Notes: generated from the sequence alone by a model not told the origin. A stretch of DNA of 64,000 nucleotides from Apostichopus japonicus (GCF_037975245.1 NC_092562.1:14068021-14132020); one strand, 5' to 3'. Shown: positions 10,674 to 26,652, counted from the stretch's first letter. Made by a program: numbers and translations.

Positions 10674-10873
10674 ATCAAGTGCGATGTCCACTTCGACATT
10701 GTATGCAAGGTTACTATGATCCCCTGCATCACTGCTACGTCACTGGTCATAAATCCTATCTAGATCGTGTTAAGGATATGTACGTCAATGACGTCACATC
10801 GCTGGTTACAGACTCCGGATCAGTGATGCAGCAGGACTACGTCTATATCAATCTTGTATTATTCGATTGGTAG
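10674..10873 (+). other. Cys-rich open frame downstream of E11 (gene A)
   Basis: After a candidate 46-nt intron (10,628-10,673, GTAAGA to GACAG) a phase-1 reading frame runs DQVRCPLRHCMQGYYDPLHH and onward to a stop at 10,871-10,873. The frame is also open through E11 in a different phase (from 10,565), giving 102 codons without splicing. Gene B keeps the same frame open. It could be an alternative C-terminus; the intron would be unusually short. Confidence 0.35.
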
Positions 10874-11036
10874 AAACAGATTAGGAGACAGAAGGTTTAA
10901 CCGTTAATATTGGTCTATATATGTCATAAAGAACATCAAAGGTTTACAAAGCTGCTAAAACACGATGATTTAAAAGCTAGACTTTGTCATCTCTGGATAG
11001 GATGAAGATTATTATCTGTTTTAGATATAAATATAA

Positions 11037-11318
<282 letters not shown>

Positions 11319-11580
11319 ATAATAGTTTATGAAACCTTTTACTTTGGGTGGGTTTTACAGAAAACTGTGAGAAAGGAGGCGGGGGGGGGTTGATTCCCCT
11401 GGGTCACTATACATCCCTGACCATCCCTGCTCTATATCCATCATAAAATACTACTTTTAGTAGAGGGTACATCGGTCCAAATTCAGAAATGTTTCCATTT
11501 TACCTATACAGATTTGTTGGTGATAGATACGCTATTTGGTAACAATGCCTTTCTCTGCCTCTCTCTCTATTTTAATTTAG

Positions 11581-11648
11581 ACCAAATCGAACCGACTTGT
11601 GACCGTTCAACGATTACCATGATAACCGGATTTGACTGCGATTTCTGA
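11581..11648 (+). CDS. Gene A terminal exon (E12)
   Basis: A strong pyrimidine tract and TTTAG acceptor precede a phase-1 reading frame of 22 codons including the stop (DQIEPTCDRSTITMITGFDC then DF and TGA). It is a plausible last exon: phase fits the E11 donor, and a polyadenylation signal occurs about 510 bp downstream. It differs completely from gene B's terminal exon. It would be translated only if the E11 frameshift is bypassed. Confidence 0.5.
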
Positions 11649-12160
11649 CCGAATATTTGTATTCGTATAAAGTAACTAAGGGTGTCGGTTATTATGTTTT
11701 AAAAAGTACAACTATAATCGGAGTTTCACGTGTATTTTTTTTTTATTTTTTATATTTCAATATTTCAAAACGATATTATTTTATTCGAAATGTTTAAGAT
11801 TTGTTTAATTTCTTCATTTGTTGTGATTAATTTCAAAGACCTGGCAGATTTTGGAAGAACGTATCGCTTAGAACACCCACAAATGGCAAACAGATTGGAA
11901 ACGGCATTTCATTTTTATTACTTCTTTATACAACTTTATTTGGTGGAGGATCGTTGTTTGCTTGACCTATTTTTAAAGATATATTAACAGCAAGTTAATC
12001 ACCAAAATGTTGTTGTTTTTACCCACTTTCTTCTTTGAAACTGTTTTACACAGGGTATACAAACCGTACCAGAAAATCGTATCAGAAAATCGTATTCTGC
12101 AAACTTCCCCTTCCTCTCCATCTAAGATAACAAAAGAGAGAAGAAAACAGAAACAGTCAG

Positions 12161-12166
12161 AATAAA
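12161..12166 (+). terminator. Candidate polyadenylation signal of gene A
   Basis: AATAAA about 510 bp after the gene A stop codon. The intervening region contains a 26-bp piece (about 11,836-11,861) also found downstream of gene B (36,550), consistent with shared 3' flanking DNA. Placement is tentative. Confidence 0.3.
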
Positions 12167-13618
12167 AACATAAGAGACTTAATTTGTAAAGTTAACTACA
12201 ATACTGACTGAAGGCTATTCAAAGTCTTACATGAAATAATATTATATTAGCTAGCTCGAAAGCCATGTCAACATCAGTTTTCAATGGCATACCTTGTTTG
12301 GTTGTATCTGTAAGATTATTCACAAGAACTTCAGCATCACTGCTTTTATCATTTTGTCTTTTATTTCAACAAGAGGAGTGCCATAAAAATAATAACCTTC
12401 GAGATATTTTGTCCCACCCCCCCAAAAAAAAACAACAACAAAACTGTTCACGATTCCACTTTGGTTATAGTCCCAACTGAATTTCTATAACTGAAGTGAA
12501 AATATTTAAAATTTACCACAAATCTTGACCGTTCGTATCTAGCAAGATATTTGCCTTGCCACAGCTATTTCATTTTGCATTATTACCCAAACCACAAACA
12601 CACCACACCACAACACACTACACCACAATACAACACCACAACCTCAACCAAACCACAAACAAAAACAGATCGAGCCGTGTTTTTTTTTTTTTTTTTTGGT
12701 AGGTGCATGTACAAGGACGTTACGTGATATAAAATGTCAAAATTGGTCGACATCCTCATCTAGTCCTGTCAACAGTTATGTTTTCCCCCCATCATTTTGC
12801 ATTCCTATGTGTTTCTTAAGTATATAGTATATGCAAAAGAGAGTATTCTTTCATTTATCCCATAATTTCTCGGGGCCATCCACATTTCCCGGACTCCATC
12901 AGTGTTGACCTCATGGTTCCTGCACAACTGCAGCTCCACTGCACCTGGCACCTGTTTAGGTCACACATTTTATACCTCATTTATACCATACAATTCCTAC
13001 GTTTTAGGTGGAGAGCAATCGAACATATACCTTCTCTACGTGGTTCAGCTTAATGGACAGTTGAAAGATCTTTACTATTAATATAACACGTTCACGGGTT
13101 GAGGAATACTCCTTTAAACATCTTAACTCAATGGACTGCTTCGTCTAGCACTCTAACTATTAGGTCTTCAGATACAATACAAAACTCAGTAGCTAGGGAA
13201 ATATATATTTTATGGTCTCAAAATAACATGTTTACATTGAAGTACCAGTAGATCAGGAACAATTGATACATTCAGAGATGGCTTTGTTGTTTTGAGTAGA
13301 TTCGTTATAGAATTAAAAAACAACAACAAACAAACAAACAATGGCTTAACATTAACATTGAGACTTGCACTCGTGATTCACGGACGTCATCAGCAGATAG
13401 GCCTGAGCTTCCGAGAGATTTAGCACATTTTGAAAAGTGTATATCTCGAAACCTGGAACACATAGCCAAGTGAGACACGCATTATTACTAGCAATCAATA
13501 GTTTTTTCATCTTGTCATATCAAGTCTAACGTTCTGTACAAAGCCATCTTCCAATACTTTTCCTTGCTTGACGTTCTTTAAGAGGGGTAGATTAAGGGGG
13601 ATGGGCGGGGAATGGGAA
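12167..13618. other. Intergenic DNA between genes A and B
   Basis: No coding or RNA gene is seen. It holds an ACCACA-rich stretch (about 12,590-12,660), a poly-T run (12,680) and otherwise unstructured sequence. Confidence 0.6.
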
Positions 13619-14004
13619 CAGTGGCGGAGCGTCCATACAGTCAGAGGGGCGGATTCCCCCCTGACGGACTCAAATGGACTGCTGGCGCCCCTTTCAGCTT
13701 TTTACCACTTTTTACTTATTCGCGATTATTGACTTTTTTATTGCACTCTCAAATACCTATTGACATTTGTCACATTTTATTGGTGTAATTTTCTGACCAA
13801 ATGGCGATGACACCTATTTATCCTTCGTTTATCTGCAAATGAGCAAGGCCTGGAAAGGGTCATTTCCGGCGATCTAGGGAGTATCTTTACTCAAAAAAAA
13901 ATCTCTACGTTCCGCGCCAACCTGTGGTGGCGCTCCACTTAGTGTCGAGAGCGCCCCTGCAGACCATTCTCGCCCCCTGACCAATACCCATAGCTCTGCC
14001 ACTG
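13619..14004. mobile_element. hAT-like MITE with perfect 8-bp target duplication
   Basis: This 386-bp element starts CAGTGGCGGAGCGTCCATAC and ends TAGCTCTGCCACTG, and is flanked by AATGGGAA on both sides (13,611-13,618 and 14,005-14,012). It is a different family from the GCGTAGG elements and has a close relative nested at 31,873-32,261. No transposase is encoded. Confidence 0.92.
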
Positions 14005-14530
14005 AATGGGAAGGAGGAGTGGGAGGGGAGGGGGTGATCTTTCATATGTGACCTTCTGTGTTAGTTATACCTGTTGGGATTCTTTGCGCATTCCCCGTTT
14101 TCAACATTTCTTTCATTTCGATTTACCCAATGAAAGCATATACAAACTGTTTGATATCCAAAATTTGTAAGGTAAGCTTGTATTGAAACGACTGGAATTT
14201 ATTGTGTCGTGAACTATTTGACTAGTCTACCTTTACTCCCTATTGACAAGGAGGGGGGGGGGGGATCTGCAATGAACAGGGTGTTTTTCCACTCGAAAAT
14301 TTGGTTTAACTTGAACAGCCAACGCATCACTAATCATTAAAAGGCTTCAAAATGCTTTGTCAGAGTGCCATTTATTGATGCCCAGTAATCCGTGTAGTAT
14401 AAGTTAAAGCCAAATCGTATGATGACTGTACGAATGCTTTTATAACAGTACACAATAAAAATTGTAAGACAAAAAAAAAACGTTGGGTATATTGACTTTA
14501 CCTATGCGGCTTGTGACCTCAGTACAAAGC

Positions 14531-14564
14531 TCCGCCCATCTCGATTACCGATCAATTTATATAG
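14531..14564 (+). promoter_or_regulatory. Candidate core promoter of gene B
   Basis: A TATA-like TTTATATAG (14,556-14,564) lies about 100 bp upstream of the gene B start codon, with a GC-box-like CTCCGCCCAT 20 bp further upstream. Spacing suits a transcription start near 14,590 and a 5' leader of about 75 nt. This is inferred from position only. Confidence 0.4.
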
Positions 14565-14663
14565 TGGTCCTTTAGATATGAAATATTATTCTCACTTACA
14601 TATCGGGGAAGGTACCACTTCTAAGCTCCCCATCATTTGCAGACTAGGAAAAAGGTCTCCGCT

Positions 14664-14715
14664 ATGGCTACCTTAAGCCTAGTACTAGTTTTTGCTTTCA
14701 TTGCAGGGATATCGG
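14664..14715 (+). CDS. Gene B E1: signal peptide exon
   Basis: The first coding exon encodes MATLSLVLVFAFIAGISG, split in phase 1 at a GTAAGT donor. The hydrophobic core and small residues near the end are a typical secretory signal peptide. It lies about 100 bp after a TATA-like box, and its phase matches E2, 4.3 kb downstream. The long first intron contains a 42-bp repeat region, two hAT-like MITEs and a LINE fragment. Confidence 0.8.
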
Positions 14716-15139
14716 GTAAGTTTTATCCATTGTGACTATTGTTTTCTTTTCTTCATTACTAATATTAGTATTATTATTATCATTAAGATTATTACTAGTG
14801 TTCAAATGTTGTTAGATATTTACAAAAATCAAAAACCTGTTGGCAATGTATCGATCCCCCATGCAGCCCCTCTAAAAATATTGATATTTGTTGTAAAGTT
14901 GCTCTTTCCTTTTCATTTCATCTTACTGCTAAATACTTGACATTGTTCGGTCTTTTTTAACTATAGGCTATACGAAAACGCAAGTTTGGTCATTTAAAGA
15001 AAACTGAAAGAACACCCCCCCCCAAAGAAAAAAAAATGGAATCAGCTGACATTTATCGATATAATTTGAGTGAAATTATTTAAATTTATCCCCCATTTAG
15101 CAAGGTTTGTATACATCATCTTGTCTCAGCTATTAAGTG

Positions 15140-15930
15140 GTAGGCATATGAGCAGTCTTGCATCGAGTACCCGAGTACGTACTCTAAACTCCATCGCCTT
15201 CATAAATTTGTACTCCATGGACATTTTGGAATCTAGTAGAGATACACGTCATGGAACTCGAACTTAGATACTTTGTAATCATACTCATAAGAAAGGTACA
15301 TATCTACTTTGTACTCATACTCATAAGAAAGGTACAAATCTATTTTGTACTCATACGCATAACATAGGAACAAATCTACGTTTTACTCATACTCATAAGC
15401 ATAGGCGTAGGAGGCGGGAGGTGGGACGCTGCAGCCCCCAACCAACTTTGTTTGTGAATTTTCGGGCAATATGCTGAGAATTTTTCGGGCACCTACTGAT
15501 AGAAGAATAATTTGCAGTGTGTTTTTCGGATTTTTGGTGAAAATTCGGCAATATGCTGAGAATTTTTCGGGCACCTACTGAAAGAAGAATAATTTGCAAT
15601 GTGTTTTTCAATTTTTTGTGTGAAAATTCGGCAATATGCTGAGAATTTTTCGGGCACCTATACTGAAAGAAAATAAATTTGCAGTGCGAAAAATGTTGGT
15701 TCTATTTTTCGGGCAATTCGTTACAGCCCCACCCCCCCCCCTCCTACGCCTATGCTCATAAGGAAGTTACAAATCTACATTGTACTCATACGCATAACAA
15801 AGGTACAAATCTACTTTGTATTCATACTCATAACAAAGGTACAATCTACTTTGTACTTATATTCATAAGAAAGTTACAAATCTACTTTTTACTGGTACTC
15901 ATTCTCTTTGCGTTGGTACTACAAGACTGA
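15140..15930. repeat. Approximately 42-bp tandem repeat in first intron of gene B
   Basis: Repeated units of TACTCATACTCATAAGAAAG followed by TACAAATCTACTTTG occur on both sides of a hAT-like MITE that inserted into the array (15,400-15,754). The array is not seen elsewhere in the window. Confidence 0.8.
15400..15754. mobile_element. hAT-like MITE with internal tandem units
   Basis: This 355-bp element begins CATAGGCGTAGGAGGCGGGA and ends CCTCCTACGCCTATG. The target duplication CTCATAAG is perfect (15,392-15,399 and 15,755-15,762). Its interior is an array of about 75-bp to 90-bp units containing AATATGCTGAGAATTTTTCG. A relative with the same ends is at 31,538-32,544. Confidence 0.9.
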
Positions 15931-16879
15931 TGCATAGTGTTCCGTGTACAATCTTTCATATGGGAGTTCGCTATAACATCGACGTTAGATCATTTTAAGA
16001 TACGCCTAAATCAAAAAACGATCATGGAATGGAGATTCAGTACAATCCACTCCTCCACTACCAATTAATTACAAACGCTCTTTTCAAAAGCGAGAACTAT
16101 CTTTACATTTCTTTTAAACAAGGATCTCTTCATAGGTTACAGAGTTTGTGCACTCACCCCTCGCCCGCAGGTTGGGTTACTGCGTCAGTTGCGATTTATT
16201 CTGCTGTCCACGAGATTATATACACTGCACGTAAAAGTGTAGTGCAACGTTCAATTGCAAAGCCAACAACTGATTTAGTAGAATGGTATAGTTGGTAGTT
16301 ACCGTCCGAAAGATATGACCTTTCTTTACTCATATCTTTACTCAGAGAGATACTTGAAAGAAAGGGGGGGGGGGGGGATAACTGCTATTACATTCGGCTT
16401 TCAGCACAACATACTTATAGTTATTCATGTCGTGTATCCTGTTTCAAATTTTTGTCCACTTTGCATCCATGTTATCGAAGTTTGGAAAAGATATACAGTT
16501 AATTTTTATCAAATTGATTACTGAAGAAAGGACAAAGATCGACACATATTTTAGCAAGAAAAGAAAAAATTGGCCTTACAGAATTTCGACAATTAGCCCC
16601 TGAAGAATATCCCGATAATATAGAAGAGACAGTTCCTATAATGTTTATGTATATACCAACACAGACGTTTTACAGTAGAAAGTTGTTTTGCTCACATTTT
16701 ATTGAGTATGAGAATTTCAACCTGCAACGAGAGGACACAAAATCTGTTACACGGATATAAAACAAAGCAGTTTTACAGACTTAAAACAGTCCAACGAAGG
16801 CTATAGTCAAATAACGGAGAGCAATGATATGGATAAGTGAAGCTTCATACGAGCACCCATTGTAGAATTGGCTTTGAAC

Positions 16880-18355
16880 AAGAATCACAATATAAGAGGC
16901 CTGTTAAAAGGGCATTATGAATCTGACATTAATTAAAATAGATGGTTCCAGTGGTATAGGAAGGGTAATAACTTTCTAGATGTTGTGCAAGATTGCGTTT
17001 AACATCAGCATGATACTTTCCCTACTAGGGGGATAACATCCTGGATCTTGTCCTGAGTTCTGATCCAAGCAATGTTGTTGATTTGACTGGTCTATGAAAA
17101 CTAGGAACTATAGCGATCATGATATACTAGCTTTTGATGTTGTTTGCAAGGTCGTAAATTCTGTTAGCAAGGAAGAAGTCCCTGATTTTTCGAGATCAGA
17201 TACAGAGGCAATTGAAACTTTACTAAAGGGTACAGATAAGATTCATTTGTTTAGAGATATGAGTGCTTCTCAATCTTGGATTGGTTTAGCTGATAAGTTA
17301 AAGGTCATAATGGAAAATCATGTTCCGTGGAAGAATCGTCGTCGTAAGAGCAGTATGCCTTCCTGGATGAATAAGAAAGTAAGGTGTGCAATTAGGCAAA
17401 AACGTAAAATGTGGAAGATGTTTAGGAGGACATATTCTGAATCTCTTTTGGCCAAGTTTAAAATTCATCAGCTGAAGGTAGAACGCTTAGTCTCTGATGG
17501 AAGATTGAATTTCGAAAATAAAATTGCCTTAAATAGTAAGGATAACCAAAGGCCTTCTTTTTTATGCCAGGTCAGAAAGTTAAAGATGAGATTGTTTTCT
17601 TAGGGCACCACAGGCAGATATTATAGTTACTGATAGTCAGGATCTTGCAGATCTTTTGAACAACTTTATTGTGTCGGTTTTTACAAGGGTATCTACATTA
17701 ACTCATCTCTGCAACCTTCTAAACATTGTCTCGAAGCTGCTTAAAGAGGTAATAGGGTTTGAGATATGATCAAGAGGAACTTCAGTTTTCTGAACAAGGA
17801 CTTAGTTGCTGTATGCTGTATTCAGTGTGTTGTGCAGGCCTGGAACCCATATTTTGCTACGGATAAGGAAGTACTCGAGAAGGTCCAGAGGAGGGCTACT
17901 AGGATGATTAGTTCCGTAAAGGGTGTTCCTTATTATAGGCGGTTACAACTCATGAATCTCACCACACTGGAGCTTAGGAGGTTACGTGGTGATTTGATTC
18001 AGGTTTTCAAGATGGTGTGTATGGTTTTCAAAATTTATCTTTAACTGACTTATTCATGTTTGCTAATAGTAGTTGTACAAAAGGTCATTGTCTTACACTC
18101 CAAAAGACACAAAGTAGGATTAATATTCGGCATAATTCTTTTCTAATAGGGTTGTGAATGAGTGGAACGGTTTCCCTGAGAAAGTTGTTCTTGCAAGTAG
18201 TGTGAATGGGGTTTAGAATGCAGAATGCTTTGGAAAAGCACTAACTCGGGTCTGAGTGTTTGTGTCTTCAGTTTTTCTTCTCTCCTATAGGGTCCCTGAT
18301 GGGGACTTGAGTGTCCCACCTGATTCTTTTTTCTACTTCACTAAACTAAACTAAG
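16880..18355 (+). mobile_element. CR1/L2-like LINE fragment, RT core deleted
   Basis: Decayed ORF2 of a non-LTR retrotransposon inside the first intron of gene B. The endonuclease C-terminal part is readable (GDNILDLVLSSDPSNVVDL, then SDHDILAFDV at about 17,110-17,140) and continues through 17,603. The central reverse transcriptase motifs are absent; the frame resumes at about 17,770 with the C-terminal region (VQAWNPYFATDKEVLEKVQR, then LTTLELRRLRGDLIQVFKM) and NEWNGFPEKVV near 18,160. It ends near a CACTAAACTAAACTAAG tail. Internal deletion and several stops make it inactive. Confidence 0.85.
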
Positions 18356-18441
18356 TCAATTGGTTCGTAAGACATTTTTACAAAAGCTTGTCTACTTGAA
18401 GTAAGAAAACAATTAATAGCCAATATATGTATGTATGTATG

Positions 18442-18793
18442 CAGGGGCGTCGGAGCCGGTACAATATTCACGGCGCCAAAAAAGAAAAAAGAAAAAGAAA
18501 AGTAGGACTAAGAAAAAAAAATGACAAAAAATAAAGAACCAAAATGAAACAAGCAAGTAGGCTAAATGTGACTACTCTGGCATGGCAGGGGTCTTGTTTT
18601 CAAGCTCGGGAAGTGCCAGTTCCTGCAATCTGGGAGGCATTTTTTCAAATTTTTCTCCATTACGCTACGCGCCAACCATGGTGGCGTGTAACGTAGTTTG
18701 ACCTACCAAACATCCCCCCCCCCCCCGATAATTATGATAGATGGCCACACTCTGATCTGCCGTACCAAACCAAAATAGCTTCCGACGCCGCTG
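18442..18793. mobile_element. hAT-like short element in TATG microsatellite
   Basis: A 352-bp segment with ends CAGGGGCGTCGGAGCCGG and CTTCCGACGCCGCTG lies inside a GTAT tetranucleotide run, which hides the exact target duplication. The ends resemble those of the other hAT-like elements here. It is non-coding. Confidence 0.7.
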
Positions 18794-19011
18794 GTATGTA
18801 TGTATGTTTGTGTGCGCGTGCGTGTATGTACTATGCTATGCAATAAACTATATGTACCATGCCGTCACATTATATATGCCTCACATTCAAAATATTCTAC
18901 TAATATCTGTAGCTCTCTCAGCCACATTTTAAAATTTTACTGATTGGTTTTGGGCTATTAATTTCTTACACGTTGTCATATACTTGCTGTCCTCTCTTTT
19001 TTATACCGTAG

Positions 19012-19224
19012 GTACACCCACCCCTCTACCAACCTTTATTTACTACGATGTTGGGACAGGGATCTACAGAACCGATGCAAATCTAGATGAGACTCTCTTT
19101 ATAACTGATGACGCCGTTGATAGAAAATCTTGTTTTGACGGAGCCGACTTCTACTACACCGCAGGGGCTTCTGTTTTCAAGGATCCGAATACTACGCCCA
19201 TCTATACAATTCCGGATGGACTAA
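19012..19224 (+). CDS. Gene B E2: propeller-like exon
   Basis: This 213-nt exon (acceptor CCGTAG, donor GTAAAT, phase 1-1) encodes 71 residues. FIYYDVGTGIYRTDANLDET resembles an LDLR-class B blade (strand ending, I-x-R, then L at the turn), and FYYTAGASVFKDPN looks like a second strand pair. It directly follows the signal peptide, so the mature protein starts with this propeller-like region. The family assignment is inference. Confidence 0.75.
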
Positions 19225-19399
19225 GTAAATCACCGATCCCCAGCTCCCTTTTTTTTAGTGTGTGTGTGTGTGCTTTCTTTTCAATCTTTCTAATGAGATT
19301 GATGTCGTTTCTATGTACGAGTGTGTGTATAATTCCACAATTCTTCCTGAAAGATTAGTAAAATGTATATAAATTGATGTCTGTGTGAAACGTTTTGAA

Positions 19400-19823
<424 letters not shown>

Positions 19824-20187
19824 CGGCACTAACCAAGGATATGAAACTGGATTTAGAAATATTAAATAATGTAGTGCACATAAAAATGTAATATGTGAAT
19901 GGTTACTTAATGCATTGCATTTATTGAACGTGCTAAGTATTGATGAATCATAACATTTCCGGTCATGTTTGTGGTAATGTGTTATGGTAATGACTGAAAT
20001 TTTTTACTTATGGCACATGGTAGATACTGTGACAATGTAAATGAATACACGGTAAAACGTTTCGAAAACGGACACTGTATTATAAAAGCAAAAAAAGTCT
20101 TTCTATTTAATATAAAATTTAAATTAAAAATGTATTAGTTTCATTTTCTGCCTCCCTTTCTCATCTCTCTCTCTTTCAACGCACCAG

Positions 20188-20356
20188 CTCTCAAATCGAT
20201 TGCGTGTCGCTGCAACTTGTTAGCGGTGAGCCTTTGTGACGACTCCGACAATACTTTCGTAATCATAATAACGACGGATTCCTTCGAAGATGTCATAGAG
20301 CTAAGTTTAGGAGAAGAGGGCAGGGCTGGCATTGAGTTCTCGACAGATGGCGTTTG
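20188..20356 (+). CDS. Gene B E3: propeller-like exon (phase 1 to 2)
   Basis: A pyrimidine-rich tract and CACCAG acceptor precede this 169-nt exon, which ends at a GTAAGT donor in phase 2. It stays open with SIACRCNLLAVSLCDDSDNT, VIIITTDSFEDVIEL and EFSTDGV. It is the only exon junction in the gene not in phase 1, but E4 starts in the compensating phase and restores the frame, which strongly supports both exons. Confidence 0.7.
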
Positions 20357-20496
20357 GTAAGTTGTGATTGTGATGATTTATCAACGGTAAAACGCTAACC
20401 TTCGATACTTGTGATTCATTTTGCTATCAGTCGTGAAATGCGGTATGCTTTATTAAGCTTACTATACATTTACTCGGATTGCCTCGCTCTTCTCCA

Positions 20497-21039
<543 letters not shown>

Positions 21040-21330
21040 CATTCCTTACGAAATAATAAAACAAACAGCAGATTTTGTGATTGATTATACTTGATTCTTC
21101 CCAAGTTCCATGGACCCTCCTGATACTTCATTTCAAAGCGATCCTCGGTTTTAAGTTGCAATTTAACTTTTCGGAAATCCTCTTACTGGGTCTCGCTCCT
21201 GAGTTACCATGTGGAAATTTGCATAATTCGCATGTGTTCAACTTGGTATTGAAACTTATATCTGGACTATTCAATTACATGATAACATGCGTATTATGAA
21301 TGATACTTTAATATTTCTCTGCTTAAACAG

Positions 21331-21467
21331 TTACTTCATAGTATGCACTATCTTAAAAACACGAATCTATGCCTGTAATGACCTCGCCGGGGCTCCAGAA
21401 CACATGACGGCAATTACTCTGGACAGATCACCTCGATGCATAGCATGTCACCAAGACGATACAACAG
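21331..21467 (+). CDS. Gene B E4: propeller-like exon (phase 2 to 1)
   Basis: This 137-nt exon (acceptor TTAAACAG, donor GTAAGC) encodes about 46 residues: YFIVCTILKTRIYACNDLAG, then AITLDRSPRCIACHQDDTTG. Its phases link E3 (phase 2) to E5 (phase 1). The strand-like start and TRIYACND fit another propeller blade with extra cysteines. The equivalent exon of gene A should lie just left of the window. Confidence 0.72.
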
Positions 21468-23949
<2,482 letters not shown>

Positions 23950-24309
23950 GCGTTTACATATTTGTCACATTTGGCACTCTAACAAATGTCCAAGTATTAC
24001 ACTGGGATGGCACAAATCCAATAACGGCGTCTTCTGTAGCAGTATTTACGGACCTGGGTCTCGCGCCGCAGGCTGCACGAGTTAGTTGTGTTGATGTTGC
24101 GGATGACTACGTTTATTTCCTTATCGATACCGATGTAGAAGACGATAATACACAATATGAATTATCCAGGTACCCGATAGGACCTTGGTTAGATGGTTCT
24201 CAAAATGAACGAGATGGCAGAGATCCGTTGGAAACGGGAAACGACGGCAACATCGATGGTGACGCAAATGGACTGTCTGTGTGTGGCTCAGCCTGTCAAG
24301 ATCAATGTG
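23950..24309 (+). CDS. Gene B E5: propeller-like exon
   Basis: This 360-nt exon has the same borders and phase as gene A E5. It begins GVYIFVTFGTLTNVQVLHWD and ends CGSACQDQCG. The hydrophobic strands (DVADDYVYFLI, QYELSRYPIGPW) are conserved between the copies; differences cluster in the loops and in the acidic segment before NGLSVCGSAC. About 26 of 120 residues differ, several through multi-base codon changes. Confidence 0.87.
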
Positions 24310-25511
24310 GTACGTTATCTATCATTGCTTAGAGCGGTGGTTCCTAACCTTGGGGTAATTTACGCTCGGGTGGTGGTTATGATCAAATGTTTTGAAGGGG
24401 TGGGAGATAGACGGCTGGGGATGGGGTGAGGTCACTGCTTCTGACAGAAAAAAAAAACAATGAACGCAGAAATTGGAGTGAGCGCCATTGATTTATGACT
24501 GTTTGTATTTTGGTTTTTGAATTACGAAATATATATAAACTGCTATTGTGCGACTTTTGGCGAACGAAATACCATGCAAATAAGTGCAACTGCCCGATTG
24601 ATTTCGTCCAAAGCACGATGTTACTTGTGTGCCATGAAGTGTAGTGTACTGTTAACTTACTAAAAGTTAATACACTACTACAAGAGGAAACTAAAATGAA
24701 CCGTTTTTCCAACCATGTTAGTAATGGCCGTTTCATAATGATAGGACATACGTGGGTTAATAGAACATGAAAGAGATATCCTTGTGGCTAGCAATGCCAA
24801 GAATGGTAGCGAACTACTGTGGTAGGCACGATCATTATGACAAATCCTTGGTAAATCATAAACTGGCAACAAATTGAACTTACGCTACCAACGAGCAAAC
24901 GCGTTAAGATAAAGCCATGGGTCCATTTGTTTTGTCATTTCGAAATTCCAAGTATTAATTTCAAGTACCGGTTACGTTTGCGAACTTTGCGTACCTGTAG
25001 TCGTGCTGACGACGTACTATTAATGTGTACGATCACGTTAGTTCCATCAATTCGTCACAAGAATATGTCCAAAGCCTAAATACAAGTAAGTGGTGTTAGA
25101 AATAAATTAAATCAAATCAAGTCAGATGGCCGAAAGCTTCTACATAGATCTATTCTACCGGGTAGATTAGAAGCCGTGTATAAGAAGCCGTGTTGATCAT
25201 AAAAAAAACTTCTTAGTTAGTGCCACGTTTTAAAGGTGAGTATAGCCATAAAGGTTTTATATGATTAGTTATCGTACGCGGCGACATGTCACTATTGTGG
25301 AAACAGGAACATACAATGGCATAATTTCTGCTGATGTTGTTAAACAACTGACGTAGGCGGGGTTATTAGCGCGTCGTCTGAATTTGTGTCTCTTGTATTT
25401 TTAAAGAAGGTTCTCTTTCTAAGAATCCTTACTGTTAAAGTCCCAATGCATGTTTGCTGATGAATTTCGGAAATTAAACTTCCGAAGTAGATTAAATCTT
25501 TCTCATTCTAA

Positions 25512-25910
25512 ATGCACACTGACCAGGTGGTTTTAATGGAGAAAAGCTGTCGAAATCGAACGAAAGAAATTTATATTCTGTTGCCCTTATGGCGCGAGCG
25601 ATTTACCGTAAAATCACTGCGACTGCGTATGTCAGCATGTTCATTACACAAATGTAAACGAAATAGTGTACACATTCGGCCCGATCAAAAATTTAATGCA
25701 GCCCTATCATCCACCTATTACAATTCCACGGAGGAAACGTCTGAAAACACCTGTTTATTCATTGCAATGGAAGGAAATGACACCATTTCGCAAGCTACAT
25801 CGGTAATACCGAGAGAAACTTATTATTCAAGAGAACGGCTCTATGACAGGCTAGCCACGAAATTGAAAGAAGTCCTAGGCCTCACGGTTGTTACAAACAA
25901 AATAAAATGA
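25512..25910 (+). CDS. Conserved 132-codon ORF inside intron (gene B copy)
   Basis: This is the identical twin of 4,125-4,523, in the same intron position. The intron DNA from about 24,985 to 26,370 is nearly identical to gene A (about four differences seen by eye in 1.4 kb), so identity of the protein does not prove selection. No recognised domain. Confidence 0.25.
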   Translation: MHTDQVVLMEKSCRNRTKEIYILLPLWRERFTVKSLRLRMSACSLHKCKRNSVHIRPDQKFNAALSSTYYNSTEETSENTCLFIAMEGNDTISQATSVIPRETYYSRERLYDRLATKLKEVLGLTVVTNKIK

Positions 25911-26652
25911 TTGGCGCATGATCTGTTGGGCGGGGCTTGCAAATTGTGATTGAAGTTGGCAAAATCAAAGGACTCATAAAAAAATTCGCGAATTTTATTC
26001 AGTTCAAAATTTTTAACCACAGATAAATCAATTAAAAAGTGAATATTGATATGAAAATTGCATAGAACGTTGTCATTTTCACTGAGAATTTAGTGCAGTA
26101 AGCTGGAAAAGGTCCAAGGTTCAATTTGGTAGACAAGTACTGAGAATTTAAGCAATGGAATGCAAAATCCATATTTTGCACATTATCGTTGTTCAGATGA
26201 ATCATATAACGACGGACTGACGTCTCGATGTTAATGTTCTAATTCCAGGCTCAGTAACGCCGATGATATGCATTTACGTGTAACCGAGCTCCAATTTACA
26301 AGGAAAGTGATACGATTCCTTAGAAGGTGGCGTACGTTTTGGTAGTATATCATCTTTTGTCGTAGCACATGTCCAAATATCGTTTATTGGATAGATGACT
26401 TTTGGGTTCATAGAGGTTCACAGAATGGAAGCAGGATGTGATATCGTGCGTTCCACTCACAGCAACGATGGGACATTTAAAAGTCCCATGTGTGTATACC
26501 TTCAAAATACCGCTACCATGTGACGCGTCAAATGCTATTAAAATATGGCAAAGATGAATTTCTGGGACTCTACAAAATCTACATAATGTTAACAAAGTCT
26601 TTTCATTTTTTTGTTTCCTCCATGGCGATGTAAATATTTCTGTTACTATTAG

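Noticed and set aside
16029-16298. 89-codon ORF in the first intron of gene B
   Set aside because: No recognised domain, no acceptor and donor in matching phase, and no copy in gene A to compare.
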